A stretch of DNA of 64,000 nucleotides, taken from the NCBI RefSeq assembly GCF_000373625.1, contig NZ_KB891987.1:1045081-1109080 (forward strand), written 5' to 3'. Each line of letters begins with the position of its first letter. Positions within the stretch are counted from its first letter, which is position 1. A program made the translations under genes and the position numbers. The DNA is from Streptomyces sp. LaPpAH-108. GTDB lineage: Bacteria > Actinomycetota > Actinomycetes > Streptomycetales > Streptomycetaceae. Below, in pieces: positions 29,635-39,772 of the stretch. The notes beneath the pieces are model-generated. The model was not told the DNA's origin. It searched no databases and was given only the letters and a program-made list of their open reading frames with translations.

Positions 29635-32600
29635 ATGCTCGGGCACGTGGAAACCAGGTCCGTCAGTCCCGTGTTCGTCGGCCGTGCCGACGAGTTGGAC
29701 GCCTTGAAAGACGCGCTCGCCCGTGCCGCCGAGGGGGAGCCGCAGGCGCTGCTGCTCGGCGGTGAGGCGGGCGTGGGCAAGACCCGCCTCACCGAGGAGT
29801 TCGGCGCCCTCGCGGCGGCCCGGGGCGCGGTCGTCGCGCGGGGCGGCTGCGTGGAGATCGGCGCGGACGGGCTGCCGTTCGCCCCCTTCTCCGGCGCGCT
29901 GCGCACCCTGCGCGCGGCCCTGCCCGAGCCGTTCGCCGACGCGGCGAGCGGACAGGACGCGGAGCTGGCGCGGCTGCTGCCCGAGCTGGGCGAGAGCGCG
30001 GGCGCGGGCCGACCCGACGAGCAGGGCACGGCCCGGCTGTTCGAGCTGACCGCCCGGCTCCTGGAGCGGGCCTCCGCCGAGCGGACCGTGGTGCTGGTCC
30101 TGGAGGACCTGCACTGGGCCGACACCGCCACCCGCCATCTCCTCGCCTACCTCTTCCGCACCCTGCGCACCGGCCGCGTCCTGCTCCTGGCCACCTACCG
30201 CTCCGACGACATCCACCGCCGCCACCCGCTGCGCCCCCTGCTGGCCGAGCTGGACCGGCTGCGCACCGTCCGCCGCCTCGAACTCGCCCGCTTCACCCGC
30301 GAGGAGGTCGGCCGTCAGATCGCGGGCATCCTCGCCGCCGAACCCGACCCGCGCCAGGTCGACGCCATCTTCGAACGCTCCGACGGCAACGCCTTCTTCG
30401 TGGAGGAACTGGCGGTGGCCGGATGCGAGGGCTGCGGCACGGGGCTCACCGGCTCGCTGCGCGATCTGCTGCTCGTCCGCGTCGAGGCGCTGCCCGAGAG
30501 CGCGCAGCGGGTCGTCCGGATCGTCGCCGAAGGCGGCTCCACGGTGGAGCACCCGCTCATCGCCGCCGTCGCCCGGCTCGCCGAGGACGACCTCATCGAG
30601 GCCCTGCGCGCCGCCGTCGGCGCCCACATCCTCACCCCCGACCCGGACGGCGACGGCTACCGCTTCCGCCACTCCCTGGTCCGCGAGGCCGTCGCCGACG
30701 ACCTGCTGCCCGGCGAACGCTCCCGGCTCAACCGGCGGTACGCGGAAGCCCTGGAGGCCGACCCCGGGCTCGTCCCGGCCGACGCCCGCGTACTGCGCCT
30801 GGCGGGGTACTGGTACCACGCCCACGACCCGGCCAAGGCGCTGCCCGCCGTCCTCGACGCCGCCGTGGTGGCCCGCCGCAGGCACGCCTACACCGAGCAA
30901 CTGCGCCTCCTGGAGCGGGCGACGGCCCTGTGGGACACCGCGCCGGACGAGACCCGCGCGGCCCTGCGCCCCCTCGACTGCATGGACGTCTACCCGGCCT
31001 GCTCGCCCGCGCCCGGGGAGCCGGACCCCACGGCCGCCCCGCTGCGCTATGTCGACCTGCTCGCGGAGGCGGTGGTGGCGGGAAACTTCGGTGGCGAGCG
31101 CGAACGCGCGCTGAAGATCTGCAAACGAGCCCTGCGCCTCCTGGAGGACGACCCCGACCCTTCCCCAAGCTCTCAACTGCGTTCGAGCAGGGGAGACCCC
31201 TATCGCGCCGCCTGGTTCTGGGTACAGCGCTCCTGTCTGGTCCAGGCGCTGGCCCGGGGCGACGGCCGGAGCGAACTGGCCACCGCCCAGGACCTGGTGC
31301 GCGGTCTGCCGCCCTCCGAGGTGCACGCCGAGGTGCTGACCCTCGTCGCGGGCTGGTCCATGCTGCACCGGCCGGGCCCGGACGCCTTCGCCGCCGCCGA
31401 GCGGGCCGTGGAGTACGCGCGCATGGTCGGCGCCCGCGAGATCGAGCTGAACGCCCGGCTCACCCTCGGCAGCCTCATGATCGACGCGGGTGGCATCGAC
31501 GCCGGGCTCGCCGAGCTGCGCCAGGTCAGCGCGGACGCGCTCGCGGAGGGCGTGACCGAGGTGGCCCGCCGCGCCTACATCAACGTGCCCTCCGTGCTGC
31601 TGAACCTCGGACGGCAGCGGGAGGCCGAACCCCTGCTGCGCGAAGGACTCGAGTTCGCCCGCCGCTCCGGACCCCGCGACCCCCAGGCGTGGATGTGGGG
31701 CAACCTCGCCGAGACGCTGTACGCACTCGGCCGCTGGACCGAGGCCGCCGAGGCCGCCGAGCGGGCCCTGCGCACCGGCACCAGCGCCCGGCCACAGGGC
31801 GGCGGCGCCCTGAGCCTCGCCCGGTTCGCGCTGGCCCGGGGCGACGTCGCGGAGGCGTCCCGGCAACTGGCCACCGCCCGGGAGCGCTACGGCACCCAGG
31901 ACCCGATGCCCCAGCAGTGGCTCCCCCTCGCCCGGGTCGCCCTCGGGGTCGCCGTCGAGGAGGGCCGGTTCGAGGACGCCCGGGCCGAACTGCGTACGGC
32001 ACTGGAGCGCGGGGTGCCGACCGGCGCCCACCGGGACGCCTGGCCGCTGCTGCGGGCCGCCGCCACCGCCGAGGCCGACCTGCGCACCCTGGCCGCCGCC
32101 GAACCCGGCCGCGCCGCGCAGCTCGCCCTGCTCCGCGAGACCGTGCGCACCCTGCCGACCGGTGTCCCGCTCTGGCGGGCGTACGAGGAGTGGACCCGCG
32201 CGGAGCTGCTGCGCGCCGAGGACCGGGCGAGCGCCGCCGTCTGGTCGCCGGTGGCCCACGCCTTCGAGTGCCTGGACCGGCCCTACGATCTCGCCCGGGT
32301 CCGCCACCGGCTGGCCGGGGCGCTGCTCGCGGAGGGCGGGGAGGACGAGCGGGAGCGGGCGGTGGAACTGCTGCGGCTGAGCGCGGCGGTCGCGGACCAT
32401 CTGGGCGCCCGCCCGCTGGCCGACGCGGTGGCCCGGCTCGCCCGCCGCGCCCGCCTCACCCTGGCCCGCGCCCCCGAGCAGCCCCTCGCCGCAGCGGACC
32501 CGGCCGCCGCCCTCGGTCTCACCGGCCGGGAGCGGGACGTGCTGCGCCTGGTCTCGGCCGGTCGCAGCAACCGGCAGATAGCCGAGGAGCTGTTCATCTC

Positions 32601-32733
32601 CCCGAAGACGGCGAGCGTGCACGTCTCCAACATCCTGGCGAAGCTGGGGGTGTCGAGCCGGGGCGAGGCGGCGGCGCTGGCCCACCGGCTGGAGCTGTTC
32701 CCGCCGGGGGAGGAGCGGCTGGTGGCGGGGTGA
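29635..32733 (+). CDS. LAL-type large LuxR family transcriptional regulator (AAA-TPR-HTH)
   Basis: About 1032 residues. The N-terminal AAA_16/STAND ATPase has Walker A GGEAGVGKTRL and Walker B VLVLEDLHWAD. A long helical TPR-like region follows, and the C-terminal LuxR HTH is GLTGRERDVLRLVSAGRSNRQIAEELFISPKTASVHVSNIL. This is the LAL architecture of MalT-type activators. Near codon 510 an in-frame repeat adds about 13 residues (PSPSSQLRSSRG). Starts ATG 29635 and GTG 29647 are both possible. The target genes are unknown; the downstream gene is on the opposite strand. Confidence 0.88.
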   Translation: MLGHVETRSVSPVFVGRADELDALKDALARAAEGEPQALLLGGEAGVGKTRLTEEFGALAAARGAVVARGGCVEIGADGLPFAPFSGALRTLRAALPEPFADAASGQDAELARLLPELGESAGAGRPDEQGTARLFELTARLLERASAERTVVLVLEDLHWADTATRHLLAYLFRTLRTGRVLLLATYRSDDIHRRHPLRPLLAELDRLRTVRRLELARFTREEVGRQIAGILAAEPDPRQVDAIFERSDGNAFFVEELAVAGCEGCGTGLTGSLRDLLLVRVEALPESAQRVVRIVAEGGSTVEHPLIAAVARLAEDDLIEALRAAVGAHILTPDPDGDGYRFRHSLVREAVADDLLPGERSRLNRRYAEALEADPGLVPADARVLRLAGYWYHAHDPAKALPAVLDAAVVARRRHAYTEQLRLLERATALWDTAPDETRAALRPLDCMDVYPACSPAPGEPDPTAAPLRYVDLLAEAVVAGNFGGERERALKICKRALRLLEDDPDPSPSSQLRSSRGDPYRAAWFWVQRSCLVQALARGDGRSELATAQDLVRGLPPSEVHAEVLTLVAGWSMLHRPGPDAFAAAERAVEYARMVGAREIELNARLTLGSLMIDAGGIDAGLAELRQVSADALAEGVTEVARRAYINVPSVLLNLGRQREAEPLLREGLEFARRSGPRDPQAWMWGNLAETLYALGRWTEAAEAAERALRTGTSARPQGGGALSLARFALARGDVAEASRQLATARERYGTQDPMPQQWLPLARVALGVAVEEGRFEDARAELRTALERGVPTGAHRDAWPLLRAAATAEADLRTLAAAEPGRAAQLALLRETVRTLPTGVPLWRAYEEWTRAELLRAEDRASAAVWSPVAHAFECLDRPYDLARVRHRLAGALLAEGGEDERERAVELLRLSAAVADHLGARPLADAVARLARRARLTLARAPEQPLAAADPAAALGLTGRERDVLRLVSAGRSNRQIAEELFISPKTASVHVSNILAKLGVSSRGEAAALAHRLELFPPGEERLVAG
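31161..31200. repeat. Palindromic interspersed repeat inside the LAL gene
   Basis: CCCCAAGCTC (31163-31172) and GAGCAGGGG (31185-31193) form an imperfect hairpin. TTCGAGCAGGGGAGACCCC at 31182-31200 is a sequence I recall as an abundant palindromic repeat in Streptomyces, usually between genes. Here it is inside a coding region in frame, coding for PSPSSQLRSSRG. The rest of the protein is intact. Confidence 0.6.
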
Positions 32734-32819
32734 CGGGCCTTCCGCGAGCGGCCGGACAGACCTCGGCCCCCGGCCCTGCCCCCCACCTCCGCCCCCGTCC
32801 CCGCCGTGGTGGCGGCCCG

Positions 32820-33971
32820 TCAGCTCACCCGCAGCTCAAGGAGCCGGTCGTCGCCCTTCTTCGGGTTCCCGCGTCCGTCGGTGTTGCTGGTGAGCAGCCA
32901 GAGGCGGTCGCCGCCCGCCGGGAGCACCGTGCGCAGGCGGCCGTACTCCCCGTCGAGGAACGCCTGGGGCGGTGCCGAGGCGGCGGTGCCGCGCAGCGGG
33001 ATGCGCCACAGGCGCTCGCCCCTGAGCCCCGCCATCCAGATCACGCCGTCCACGGAGGCGATGCCGCTCGGGGACGCCTCGTCGGTGTGCCACTGGGCCA
33101 GCGGACTCGTGAACCGTTTGTCGTCGGACTTGCCCTCGGCGTCGGGCCAGCCGTAATCGCCGCCCGGGGAGATCGCGTTCAGCTCGTCCCAGGTGTCCTG
33201 GCCGAACTCCGAGGCGAAGAGCCGCTGCCGGGAGTCCCAGGCCAGGCCCTGCACATTGCGGTGGCCGTAGGAGTACACGGGGGAGCGCGGGAAGGGGTTG
33301 CCGGGCGCCGGTTCGCCCTCCGGGGTCAGCCGGAGGATCTTGCCGCCGAGCGAGTCGCGGTCCTGGGCCAGGTCGCCGCTGCCGCTCTCGCCGGTGCCCG
33401 CGTAGAGCATCCCGTCGGGGCCGAAGGCGATCCGGCCGCCGTTGTGGATGCGGCCCTTGGGGATGCCCTTGAACACCGTGTCGGGGGCGCCCAGCCGCTC
33501 ACCGGACGGCTTGTTCTCGTCGTAGCGCACGCGCACGATGCGGTTGTCGGAAGCGGAGGTGAAGTAGGCGTACACCATGTGGTCCGAGGCGAAGTCCGGG
33601 GACAGTGCGATGCCCAGCAGACCGCCCTCCCCGGCCGGGGAGACCCCGGAGATCCGGCCCAGCTCGGTCTTCTTCCCGGTCTTCGGGTCGATCCGGGTGA
33701 GCGTGGCGTCGTCACGGGAGGAGACCAGCAGATCGCCGCCGGGCAGCGGCGCGAGCCCCCACGGGGTGCGCAGCCCCTCGGCCACCGTCCGCAGCACCTT
33801 CACCGAGCCCTTGGCGGCGGGGGCGGCCGGAGAAGCGGTCTCCGTGGCCGTACCACCGGGCGCGGTGCTCCGCCCGCCGTCGGACGCCCCGCCGCTGTCA
33901 CTGGAGCAGCCCGCCACGAGCAGCGCGGTCGTCACCAGCACCGCCGGCAGGATTCGGCTTCGCACGATCAA
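32820..33971 (-). CDS. PQQ-dependent sugar dehydrogenase-like lipoprotein (GSDH family)
   Basis: Lipoprotein of 383 residues: MIVRSRILPAVLVTTALLVAGC with the lipobox LVAGC (Cys22). A low-complexity Ser/Thr/Ala/Pro linker leads to a six-bladed propeller (LRTPWGLAPLPGGDLLVSSR; GGLLGIALSPDF; HNGGRIAFGPDGMLYAGTGE; YSYGHRNVQGLAWD; FASEFGQDTWDELN). It matches the glucose/sorbosone dehydrogenase family, which needs PQQ and Ca2+. It acts outside the cytoplasmic membrane. Whether it binds PQQ or is a non-catalytic relative cannot be said. Confidence 0.88.
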   Translation of the reverse strand: MIVRSRILPAVLVTTALLVAGCSSDSGGASDGGRSTAPGGTATETASPAAPAAKGSVKVLRTVAEGLRTPWGLAPLPGGDLLVSSRDDATLTRIDPKTGKKTELGRISGVSPAGEGGLLGIALSPDFASDHMVYAYFTSASDNRIVRVRYDENKPSGERLGAPDTVFKGIPKGRIHNGGRIAFGPDGMLYAGTGESGSGDLAQDRDSLGGKILRLTPEGEPAPGNPFPRSPVYSYGHRNVQGLAWDSRQRLFASEFGQDTWDELNAISPGGDYGWPDAEGKSDDKRFTSPLAQWHTDEASPSGIASVDGVIWMAGLRGERLWRIPLRGTAASAPPQAFLDGEYGRLRTVLPAGGDRLWLLTSNTDGRGNPKKGDDRLLELRVS

Positions 33972-34096
33972 GGTCCTCTCGGAGCGACGGCCGTGGAACA
34001 GCTACCCCGTCTGACGCGCAAACGTACCGGGCCACCGTTCCCGTTCCCGAAGTCCCACATCCGGAGCCCGGCGTTCCCCCGCACCGCCCCCCCCGA

Positions 34097-35107
34097 TCAG
34101 TCCCAGGACCCCCGCACCCCCGGCACCCCCACCGCGCCCGACAGCTCCGCCAGGTCCTCCGGTGTCAGCCGCAACTCCACCGCCCCCGCGTTCTCCTCCG
34201 CCCAGTGGGCCTGCTTCGTGCCCGGCAGGGCGATCACATGGCGGCCCCGGGAGAGGACCCAGGCCAGGGCCACCTGGGCCGGAGTGACCGCCGGACCGTG
34301 GCGGCGGGCCACCCGGCGCAGGTCGGCCACGATCGGCTGGTGGGCGGCCATCATCTCGGCGGTGAAGCGCGGGTGCCGGGCACGGACGTCGTCCGGCTCG
34401 AAGCCCTGGCCCGGGGTCAGCGTGCCGGTCAGGAAGCCGCTGCCCAGCGGCATCGCCGCGAGGAAGGCCACGCCCCGCGCCTCGCACCACGGCAGCAGGG
34501 CCCGCAGCGCCTCGGGCGACCACACCGACAGCTCCGCCTGCACCGAGGCCACCGGGAACACCTGCTGCACGCGCCGGAGTTGGTCCAGCGTGACGTCGTA
34601 CCGCCCGGCCCCGGAGCGGCGCGTGCCGCGCGGGCCCAGCGCGCACAGCCCGAGCGCCCGCACCTTCCCGGCGCGCACCAGCTCGGACATCGCGCCCCAG
34701 GTCTCCTCCACGGGGACCTCGGGATCGGCGCGGTGCAGCTGGTAGAGGTCGATCACATCGGTCTGCAGGCGCCGCAGCGAGGCGTCGCAGGCACGTTTCA
34801 CATAGCCGGGGCGGCCGTTGGCCACGATGTGCCGGTCGCCGCCCACCAGCAGCCCCGCCTTGGTCGCCACGAAGGCGTCCGCGCGCCGCTCCTTGAGCAC
34901 CCGCCCGAGCAGCAGCTCGTTGGTGAACGGGCCGTACATGTCCGCGGTGTCCAGGAAATCCATGCCCAGGTCCAGCGCCCGGTGCACGGTTCTCAGCGAC
35001 TCCTCGCCCCGCCGCCGCGACGCGCTGTAGGCCCAGCTCATCGGCATGCACCCGAGCCCCACGGCCCCCGCGGCGAGGATGCCCGCGCCGATCGTCCTGC
35101 GCTCCAC
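34097..35107 (-). CDS. Aldo/keto reductase
   Basis: NADP-dependent oxidoreductase of 336 residues. The TIM-barrel start has TIGAGILAAGAVGLGCMPMSW. The catalytic tetrad is visible: Asp in LDTADMYGPFTNE (with Tyr), Lys in FVATKAGL and His in DLYQLHRADPEVPVEE. LPGTKQAHWAEEN is the C-terminal cofactor-binding region. The GTG start at 35107 is preceded by GGGAGG; a -10-like TAGGTT is at 35139-35144 on this strand. Divergent from the next gene. Substrate unknown. Confidence 0.87.
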   Translation of the reverse strand: MERRTIGAGILAAGAVGLGCMPMSWAYSASRRRGEESLRTVHRALDLGMDFLDTADMYGPFTNELLLGRVLKERRADAFVATKAGLLVGGDRHIVANGRPGYVKRACDASLRRLQTDVIDLYQLHRADPEVPVEETWGAMSELVRAGKVRALGLCALGPRGTRRSGAGRYDVTLDQLRRVQQVFPVASVQAELSVWSPEALRALLPWCEARGVAFLAAMPLGSGFLTGTLTPGQGFEPDDVRARHPRFTAEMMAAHQPIVADLRRVARRHGPAVTPAQVALAWVLSRGRHVIALPGTKQAHWAEENAGAVELRLTPEDLAELSGAVGVPGVRGSWD

Positions 35108-35236
35108 CTGCCCGCGAACCTCCCTCGCCCTCCGCCCCAACCTAACCTCTGCCACCCGCCCCGCCGGAATCGCCCTCCCGCCCGCGACCACCCGAAACGC
35201 CTCCCGGCACGACCGTCCTGAATTAGCCTCCCGCAC

Positions 35237-36205
35237 ATGACCGATGACGTCTGGCTGCCCATTCCTCCCGAGAAGATCCGCGGACTGCCGGGCGGGTTCC
35301 GGTACCTCTTCTGGGACGGGGGCGAAAGCGGTGAGCAGGAGTTCCCCGGCGACCCGGCCGACTGCGTCGCGTACGTGGTGCCGTACTTGCGCGGCGCGGC
35401 GGTCAAGCACCGCCCGCTGAAGGAGATGACCCGGCTGCGGCTGATCCAGACCCTCACCGCGGGGGTGGACGACATGCTTCCGGCGCTCTCGGCGGTGGGC
35501 CCCGGCGTTCACCTCTGCAACGCGCGCGGGGTGCACGAGACGAGCACCGCCGAGCTGGCGCTCACCCTGACGCTGTCCGCCCTGCGCGGCGTCCCCGGCT
35601 TCGTCCGGGACCAGGACGAGGAGCGCTGGCGGCCGGTGCCGAGGCCATCGCTGGCCGACCGGACCGTGCTCGTCGTCGGCCACGGCGCCATCGGGGAGGC
35701 GATCGAGGACCGGCTCGTCCCGTTCGAACCGGCGCGCGTGCTGCGCGTCGCGCGCTCCCGGCGCACCACCGAGCGCGGCCTGGTGCACCCGCTCACCGAG
35801 TTGCCCGCGCTGCTCCCCGAGGCCGACGTGGTGATCCTCTCCGTGCCGCTGACCGAGGCGACCCGGCACCTGGCCGACGCCGCCTTCCTGGCCCGGATGA
35901 AGGACGGCGCCCTGCTGGTCAACGTCGCGCGCGGACCCGTCGTCGACACCGGCGCGCTGCTCGCCGAGCTGGAGAGCGGACGGCTCATCGCCGCGCTCGA
36001 CGTGACCGACCCCGAACCGCTGCCGCCGGGGCATCCGTTGTGGCGCGCCCCCGGTGTGCTGATCAGCCCGCACGTGGGCGGACTCAGCTCCGCGTTCCCG
36101 CCGCGTGCCGCGCGACTGCTCGTGGACCAATTGAGCCGGTTCGTGAACCATGAGCCGCTGCGCAACGTGATCCTCACCACCGGCCCCGGCACCACCGGCG
36201 GTTGA
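35237..36205 (+). CDS. D-isomer specific 2-hydroxyacid dehydrogenase
   Basis: NAD(P)-dependent enzyme of 322 residues. The Rossmann motif VLVVGHGAIGEAI follows a swap of the usual GxGxxG start. Catalytic Arg is in LVNVARGPVVDTGAL, Glu in DVTDPEPLPPGHPLW, and His in SPHVGG. The N-terminal FWDGG region and the length fit the family; the substrate is unknown (serA-like, phosphite- or glyoxylate-type all possible). A weak AATTAG stretch 17 bases upstream may belong to the promoter. Confidence 0.87.
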   Translation: MTDDVWLPIPPEKIRGLPGGFRYLFWDGGESGEQEFPGDPADCVAYVVPYLRGAAVKHRPLKEMTRLRLIQTLTAGVDDMLPALSAVGPGVHLCNARGVHETSTAELALTLTLSALRGVPGFVRDQDEERWRPVPRPSLADRTVLVVGHGAIGEAIEDRLVPFEPARVLRVARSRRTTERGLVHPLTELPALLPEADVVILSVPLTEATRHLADAAFLARMKDGALLVNVARGPVVDTGALLAELESGRLIAALDVTDPEPLPPGHPLWRAPGVLISPHVGGLSSAFPPRAARLLVDQLSRFVNHEPLRNVILTTGPGTTGG

Positions 36206-36286
36206 CCGCTTCGGGCACCCTCCGCGACCCTCCGGGTGCGGGGTGTGCCCGCATCACCGCTGGTCGTCACGGAGAGTAGAGAAGCT

Positions 36287-39200
36287 ATGTCCCTGAGTGA
36301 CGATCCTGGTGTATCGTCCCGACAGGGGCAGCGCCGCCGACCGTTAGGCGCCGGGGATGGACACTTCGGAATGGTGAGGGGGGCGACGGGCGATGCACGG
36401 CCTATGGACGAACGATCCGACGCGGCGGAGCCGCCGGCGGCGACCCTGGCGCACGACCGCGCGCGGTCGCGGCCATCACACGAGCCATCACAGGCACCAC
36501 GGCTCGCACCACAGCTCACGGACCGGCCCGCACCACAGGCCGGGCGCCCGCAGGAGGCCCGTCCACCGTCCCCCCGCCGACCGGGGACCGGCACGGACCG
36601 GGAGGCCCCGGTGAACGCGCCCCCCTCGCTCACGCCGACCGCGCTCGACGGGGCGCTGCGCGCGCCGCAGCCGCCCCCGGCCCCGAAGCCGGGCCCGCCG
36701 CCCGCCGCCGAGGGCTCCCGCCTGGCCCAGCAGCTCGTCCTCGCCCTGATCTGCGGGGCGTACGGCATCGGGGCCGCGCTGGACTGGGGCAGCAAGGAAG
36801 TCGCGCTGTTCATGGGCGACTTCGGGCTTGCCGCCGCCGCGGGCACCGCCGCGGTCTCCTGCTTCCTCTACGCCCGCAGCCCCGGGGTGCGCTTCCGCCC
36901 CGCCTGGCTGCTCTTCGCGCTCTCCTCCGCGATGGCCGCCCTCGGCAACGCGGTCTGGGGGTGGTACGAGGTCGTCCTCGGCCGTGACGTGCCCAGCCCG
37001 AGCTACGCGGACCTGTTCTTCCTCTGCTTCGCGCCGCCCGCCATCGTGGGCCTGCTGGTCCTGGCCAAACGCCCGCTCAACCGGGCGGGCTGGATCTGTC
37101 TCACCCTGGACGCCTGGCTCATCGGCGGCTCGCTGCTCACCCTGTCGTGGAGCCTCGCCCTCGCCCAGGCCGCCCGCTTCGACGGCCCGAGCGTCGCGCA
37201 CACCGCGCTCTCACTGGCGTACCCGCTGCTCGACATCGCCCTGGTCAGCATGGTGCTCGCGCTGCACTTCCGGCGCAGCCCGGGCAACCGCACGGCGGTG
37301 AACACCGCGATCGGCGCCCTCGCCCTCACGGTGATGTGCGACGCGCTGTTCACCTCGCCGCTGCTGCACAGCCACTACCGCTCGGGGCAGCTGCTCGACG
37401 CGGGCTGGTTCGCCGGTTCCCTGCTGCTCGCGTACGCCCCCTGGGCCGCCCCGAAGCAGCACGCGCACGGCCCCGACGGGCAGCCCCGCGCCGCCCGCGA
37501 GCGCGTACCCGGGCCGCGCACCGGGGGCTCCGGGTGCCCGCCCGCACCGGACACTGAACAGGTCAGGTACCCGGCGGGCCGCCCGATCACCGGCTCGCTC
37601 GCCGCCCTGACGCCGTACCTCGCCGCCGCCGTGTGCACGCTCGGCATCCTGTACAACGTGCTCAACGGCCGCAGGCCCGACCATGTCGTGCTGATCACGG
37701 CCGGGGCGGTGGTCCTCGCGCTGGTCGTCCGCCAGGGCATCATGCTCCTGGACAACATCACCCTCGCCCAGGAACTGGCCCACAAGGAGAACCACTTCCG
37801 CTCCCTGGTGCAGGGCTCCAGCGACGTCATCATGATCGCCGCCCCGAGCGGCATCCTGCGGTACGTCTCCCCGGCCGCCGCCGGGGTCTACGGCCGCCCC
37901 GCCGAGGAACTGGTCGGCACCGAGCTGGCCAAGCTCATCCACCCCGAGGACCTGGGCTGCGTCCTGCACGAGGTGCGCCGCTTCCTCGCCGCCAGCCCGC
38001 CGGACGAACCCACCACCCGCATCGAGTGCCGCTTCCGCTCCGGCGCCGGAGGCTGGCTCAACGTCGAGTCCACCGTCAACCGGCACCACGGCGGCCTGAT
38101 CTTCAACAGCCGCGACGTGACCGAACGCGTCCGGCTCCAGGCCCAGTTGCAGCACAACGCCGAGCACGACCCGCTCACCGACCTGCCCAACCGGGCCCTG
38201 TTCACCAGACGCGTCCAGCAGGCCCTGTCCGGGCGCCGGGCCAGCGACCGGGGTGCCGCCCTGCGCGGCACCGCCGTGCTCTTCATCGACCTGGACGGGT
38301 TCAAGGCCGTCAACGACACCATCGGGCACCAGGCCGGGGACCAGCTCCTCGTCCAGGCCGCCCGCAGACTCCATGAGGCGGTACGCCAGTCGGACACCGC
38401 CTCCCGGCTCGGCGGCGACGAGTTCGCCGCCCTGATCACCGGCGACGGCACCCGCGACCGCACCGCGCGCGAGCGGAACATCCTGGAGCTGGCCGACCGC
38501 CTCAGGGCGACCCTCTCCCAGCCCTACGCCATCGACGGCAACGATGTCCGGGTCAACGCCTCCATCGGCGTCGCCTTCGCCGAGCCCGGACTCGGCGCGG
38601 GCGAGCTGCTGCGCAACGCGGACCTGGCGATGTACCGCGCCAAGGCGGCGGGCAAGGGCCGCGTCGAGCTGTACCGGCCGCAGATGCAGCAGGACGTCGT
38701 CCGCAAGGCCGAGCTGGCCGGACGGCTGCGGGCCGCGCTGCACGACGGCGAGTTCGCGCTGCTGCACCAGCCCGTGGTCTGTCTGGAGAACGGCCGGATC
38801 GCGTCCGTCGCCACCCACGCGCGCTGGCGCTCCTCCCAGGGCGTGCTGTTCACCCCCGCCGAGTTCCTGCGGGTCGCGGACGATGGCGACAAGACGGCCG
38901 AGCTGGAGCGCTGGATACTCCGCGAGGCCGTGGAGCAGGCCGCCGAGCGGGCCGCCGGGGGACTGGTCGTCCCGGTCGCGGTCCGGATGAGCGCCCGGCG
39001 GCTCCTGGACCGCTCGCTGCCGCTCGGCTCGATCGAGGCGCTGCTGACCCGGCACGGCCTGCCGCCCGGGGCGCTCGTGGTCGAACTCTCCGACACCGAC
39101 CCGCGGCTCTCCCTGGACGAGCTGGAGCGGCGGCTGACCGCCCTCAGCAGGCTCGGGGTACGGATCGCGCTGGACGGCTTCGGCGGCGGCTGCGCGGCCT

Positions 39201-39643
39201 TCACCGCGCTGCGCAGGCTCCCGGTGGACATCCTCAAGCTCGACCGCGGCCTGGTCGAGGGGGTCGTGGAGTCCGCGCGGCTGCACAAGATCACCAGTGG
39301 GCTGCTGAAGATCGCGGGCGACCTCGGTCTCCAGTCCGTGGCCGAGGGCGTGGACCTGCCCGAACAGGTCGTCGCCCTGCGCGCGATGGGCTGCACCCAC
39401 GGCCAGGGCATGGCGTTCGCCGGGCCGGTGGACGAGTACCGGCTGCGCCGCGCGCTCGCCGCCGGGCGCTACCCGGTGCCGCACGCCCCGGGCGAGCCCG
39501 TCCTCGCGGGCAAGGGCGCGGGGGCGAGTGCGGGCGCCGCCGCAGGTGGGGGCGCCGGGGTGTACTCCGGGGGCATGTCCACGGTGATCGGCGGCACCAC
39601 CACGCTGCGCTCACATAATGAGACGGCTGTCCCACCCACTTGA
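36287..39643 (+). CDS. PAS-GGDEF protein with degenerate EAL domain
   Basis: About 1118 residues. A long Pro/Arg-rich head precedes about eight membrane segments (residues ~140-420), a PAS domain (~510-630; [18 protein letters not shown]), GGDEF ([21 protein letters not shown]) and an EAL-like domain. In the latter EALxRW is replaced by VATHARW and DDFGTG by LDGFGGG, so phosphodiesterase activity is unlikely; the diguanylate cyclase site looks intact. The start is uncertain: 36287 has GGAGAG, but 36371 and 36404 are in frame. If 36287 is right, codon 20 is TTA. Position and layout match SCO5511-type proteins by recall. Confidence 0.82.
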   Translation: MSLSDDPGVSSRQGQRRRPLGAGDGHFGMVRGATGDARPMDERSDAAEPPAATLAHDRARSRPSHEPSQAPRLAPQLTDRPAPQAGRPQEARPPSPRRPGTGTDREAPVNAPPSLTPTALDGALRAPQPPPAPKPGPPPAAEGSRLAQQLVLALICGAYGIGAALDWGSKEVALFMGDFGLAAAAGTAAVSCFLYARSPGVRFRPAWLLFALSSAMAALGNAVWGWYEVVLGRDVPSPSYADLFFLCFAPPAIVGLLVLAKRPLNRAGWICLTLDAWLIGGSLLTLSWSLALAQAARFDGPSVAHTALSLAYPLLDIALVSMVLALHFRRSPGNRTAVNTAIGALALTVMCDALFTSPLLHSHYRSGQLLDAGWFAGSLLLAYAPWAAPKQHAHGPDGQPRAARERVPGPRTGGSGCPPAPDTEQVRYPAGRPITGSLAALTPYLAAAVCTLGILYNVLNGRRPDHVVLITAGAVVLALVVRQGIMLLDNITLAQELAHKENHFRSLVQGSSDVIMIAAPSGILRYVSPAAAGVYGRPAEELVGTELAKLIHPEDLGCVLHEVRRFLAASPPDEPTTRIECRFRSGAGGWLNVESTVNRHHGGLIFNSRDVTERVRLQAQLQHNAEHDPLTDLPNRALFTRRVQQALSGRRASDRGAALRGTAVLFIDLDGFKAVNDTIGHQAGDQLLVQAARRLHEAVRQSDTASRLGGDEFAALITGDGTRDRTARERNILELADRLRATLSQPYAIDGNDVRVNASIGVAFAEPGLGAGELLRNADLAMYRAKAAGKGRVELYRPQMQQDVVRKAELAGRLRAALHDGEFALLHQPVVCLENGRIASVATHARWRSSQGVLFTPAEFLRVADDGDKTAELERWILREAVEQAAERAAGGLVVPVAVRMSARRLLDRSLPLGSIEALLTRHGLPPGALVVELSDTDPRLSLDELERRLTALSRLGVRIALDGFGGGCAAFTALRRLPVDILKLDRGLVEGVVESARLHKITSGLLKIAGDLGLQSVAEGVDLPEQVVALRAMGCTHGQGMAFAGPVDEYRLRRALAAGRYPVPHAPGEPVLAGKGAGASAGAAAGGGAGVYSGGMSTVIGGTTTLRSHNETAVPPT

Positions 39644-39676
39644 CAGTAGGTGCGCGCCGGGGGGAGGGTCAGTGCC

Positions 39677-39718
39677 ATGCGCACCCGAATTCTCGTACTT
39701 GGACAGCGCGTCGGCTGA
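39677..39718 (+). CDS. ilvB leader peptide
   Basis: ATG 39677 to TGA 39716-39718 encodes [13 protein letters not shown], with GGGGGGAGGG upstream. The Ile-Leu-Val-Leu run uses ATT, CTC, GTA and CTT, three of which are rare in this genome. It ends 54 bases before a T6 terminator in front of ilvB. This is the classical arrangement for attenuation by branched-chain aminoacyl-tRNA supply, and I recall nearly identical leader peptides in other actinobacterial ilvB leaders. Confidence 0.88.
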   Translation: MRTRILVLGQRVG

Positions 39719-39772
39719 GCTGGGACGACCGGAGGACGATCCGGAAACCCCAGCGCCTCTCACCGACGCGCT

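Noticed and set aside
29542..32685. Minus-strand open frame of over 1000 codons opposite the LAL regulator
   Set aside because: Gly/Arg/Ala/Gln-rich, no recognisable motif; explained as a shadow of the LuxR gene.
30423..34745. Plus-strand frame of 1440 codons overlapping the LAL gene and two minus-strand genes
   Set aside because: Arg/Pro/Gly-rich nonsense composition crossing several real genes; not coding.
39640..39645. TTGACA as -35 for ilvB
   Set aside because: Perfect hexamer, but it overlaps the preceding stop codon and has no -10 at 16-19 bases; CATAAT further upstream is the better candidate.
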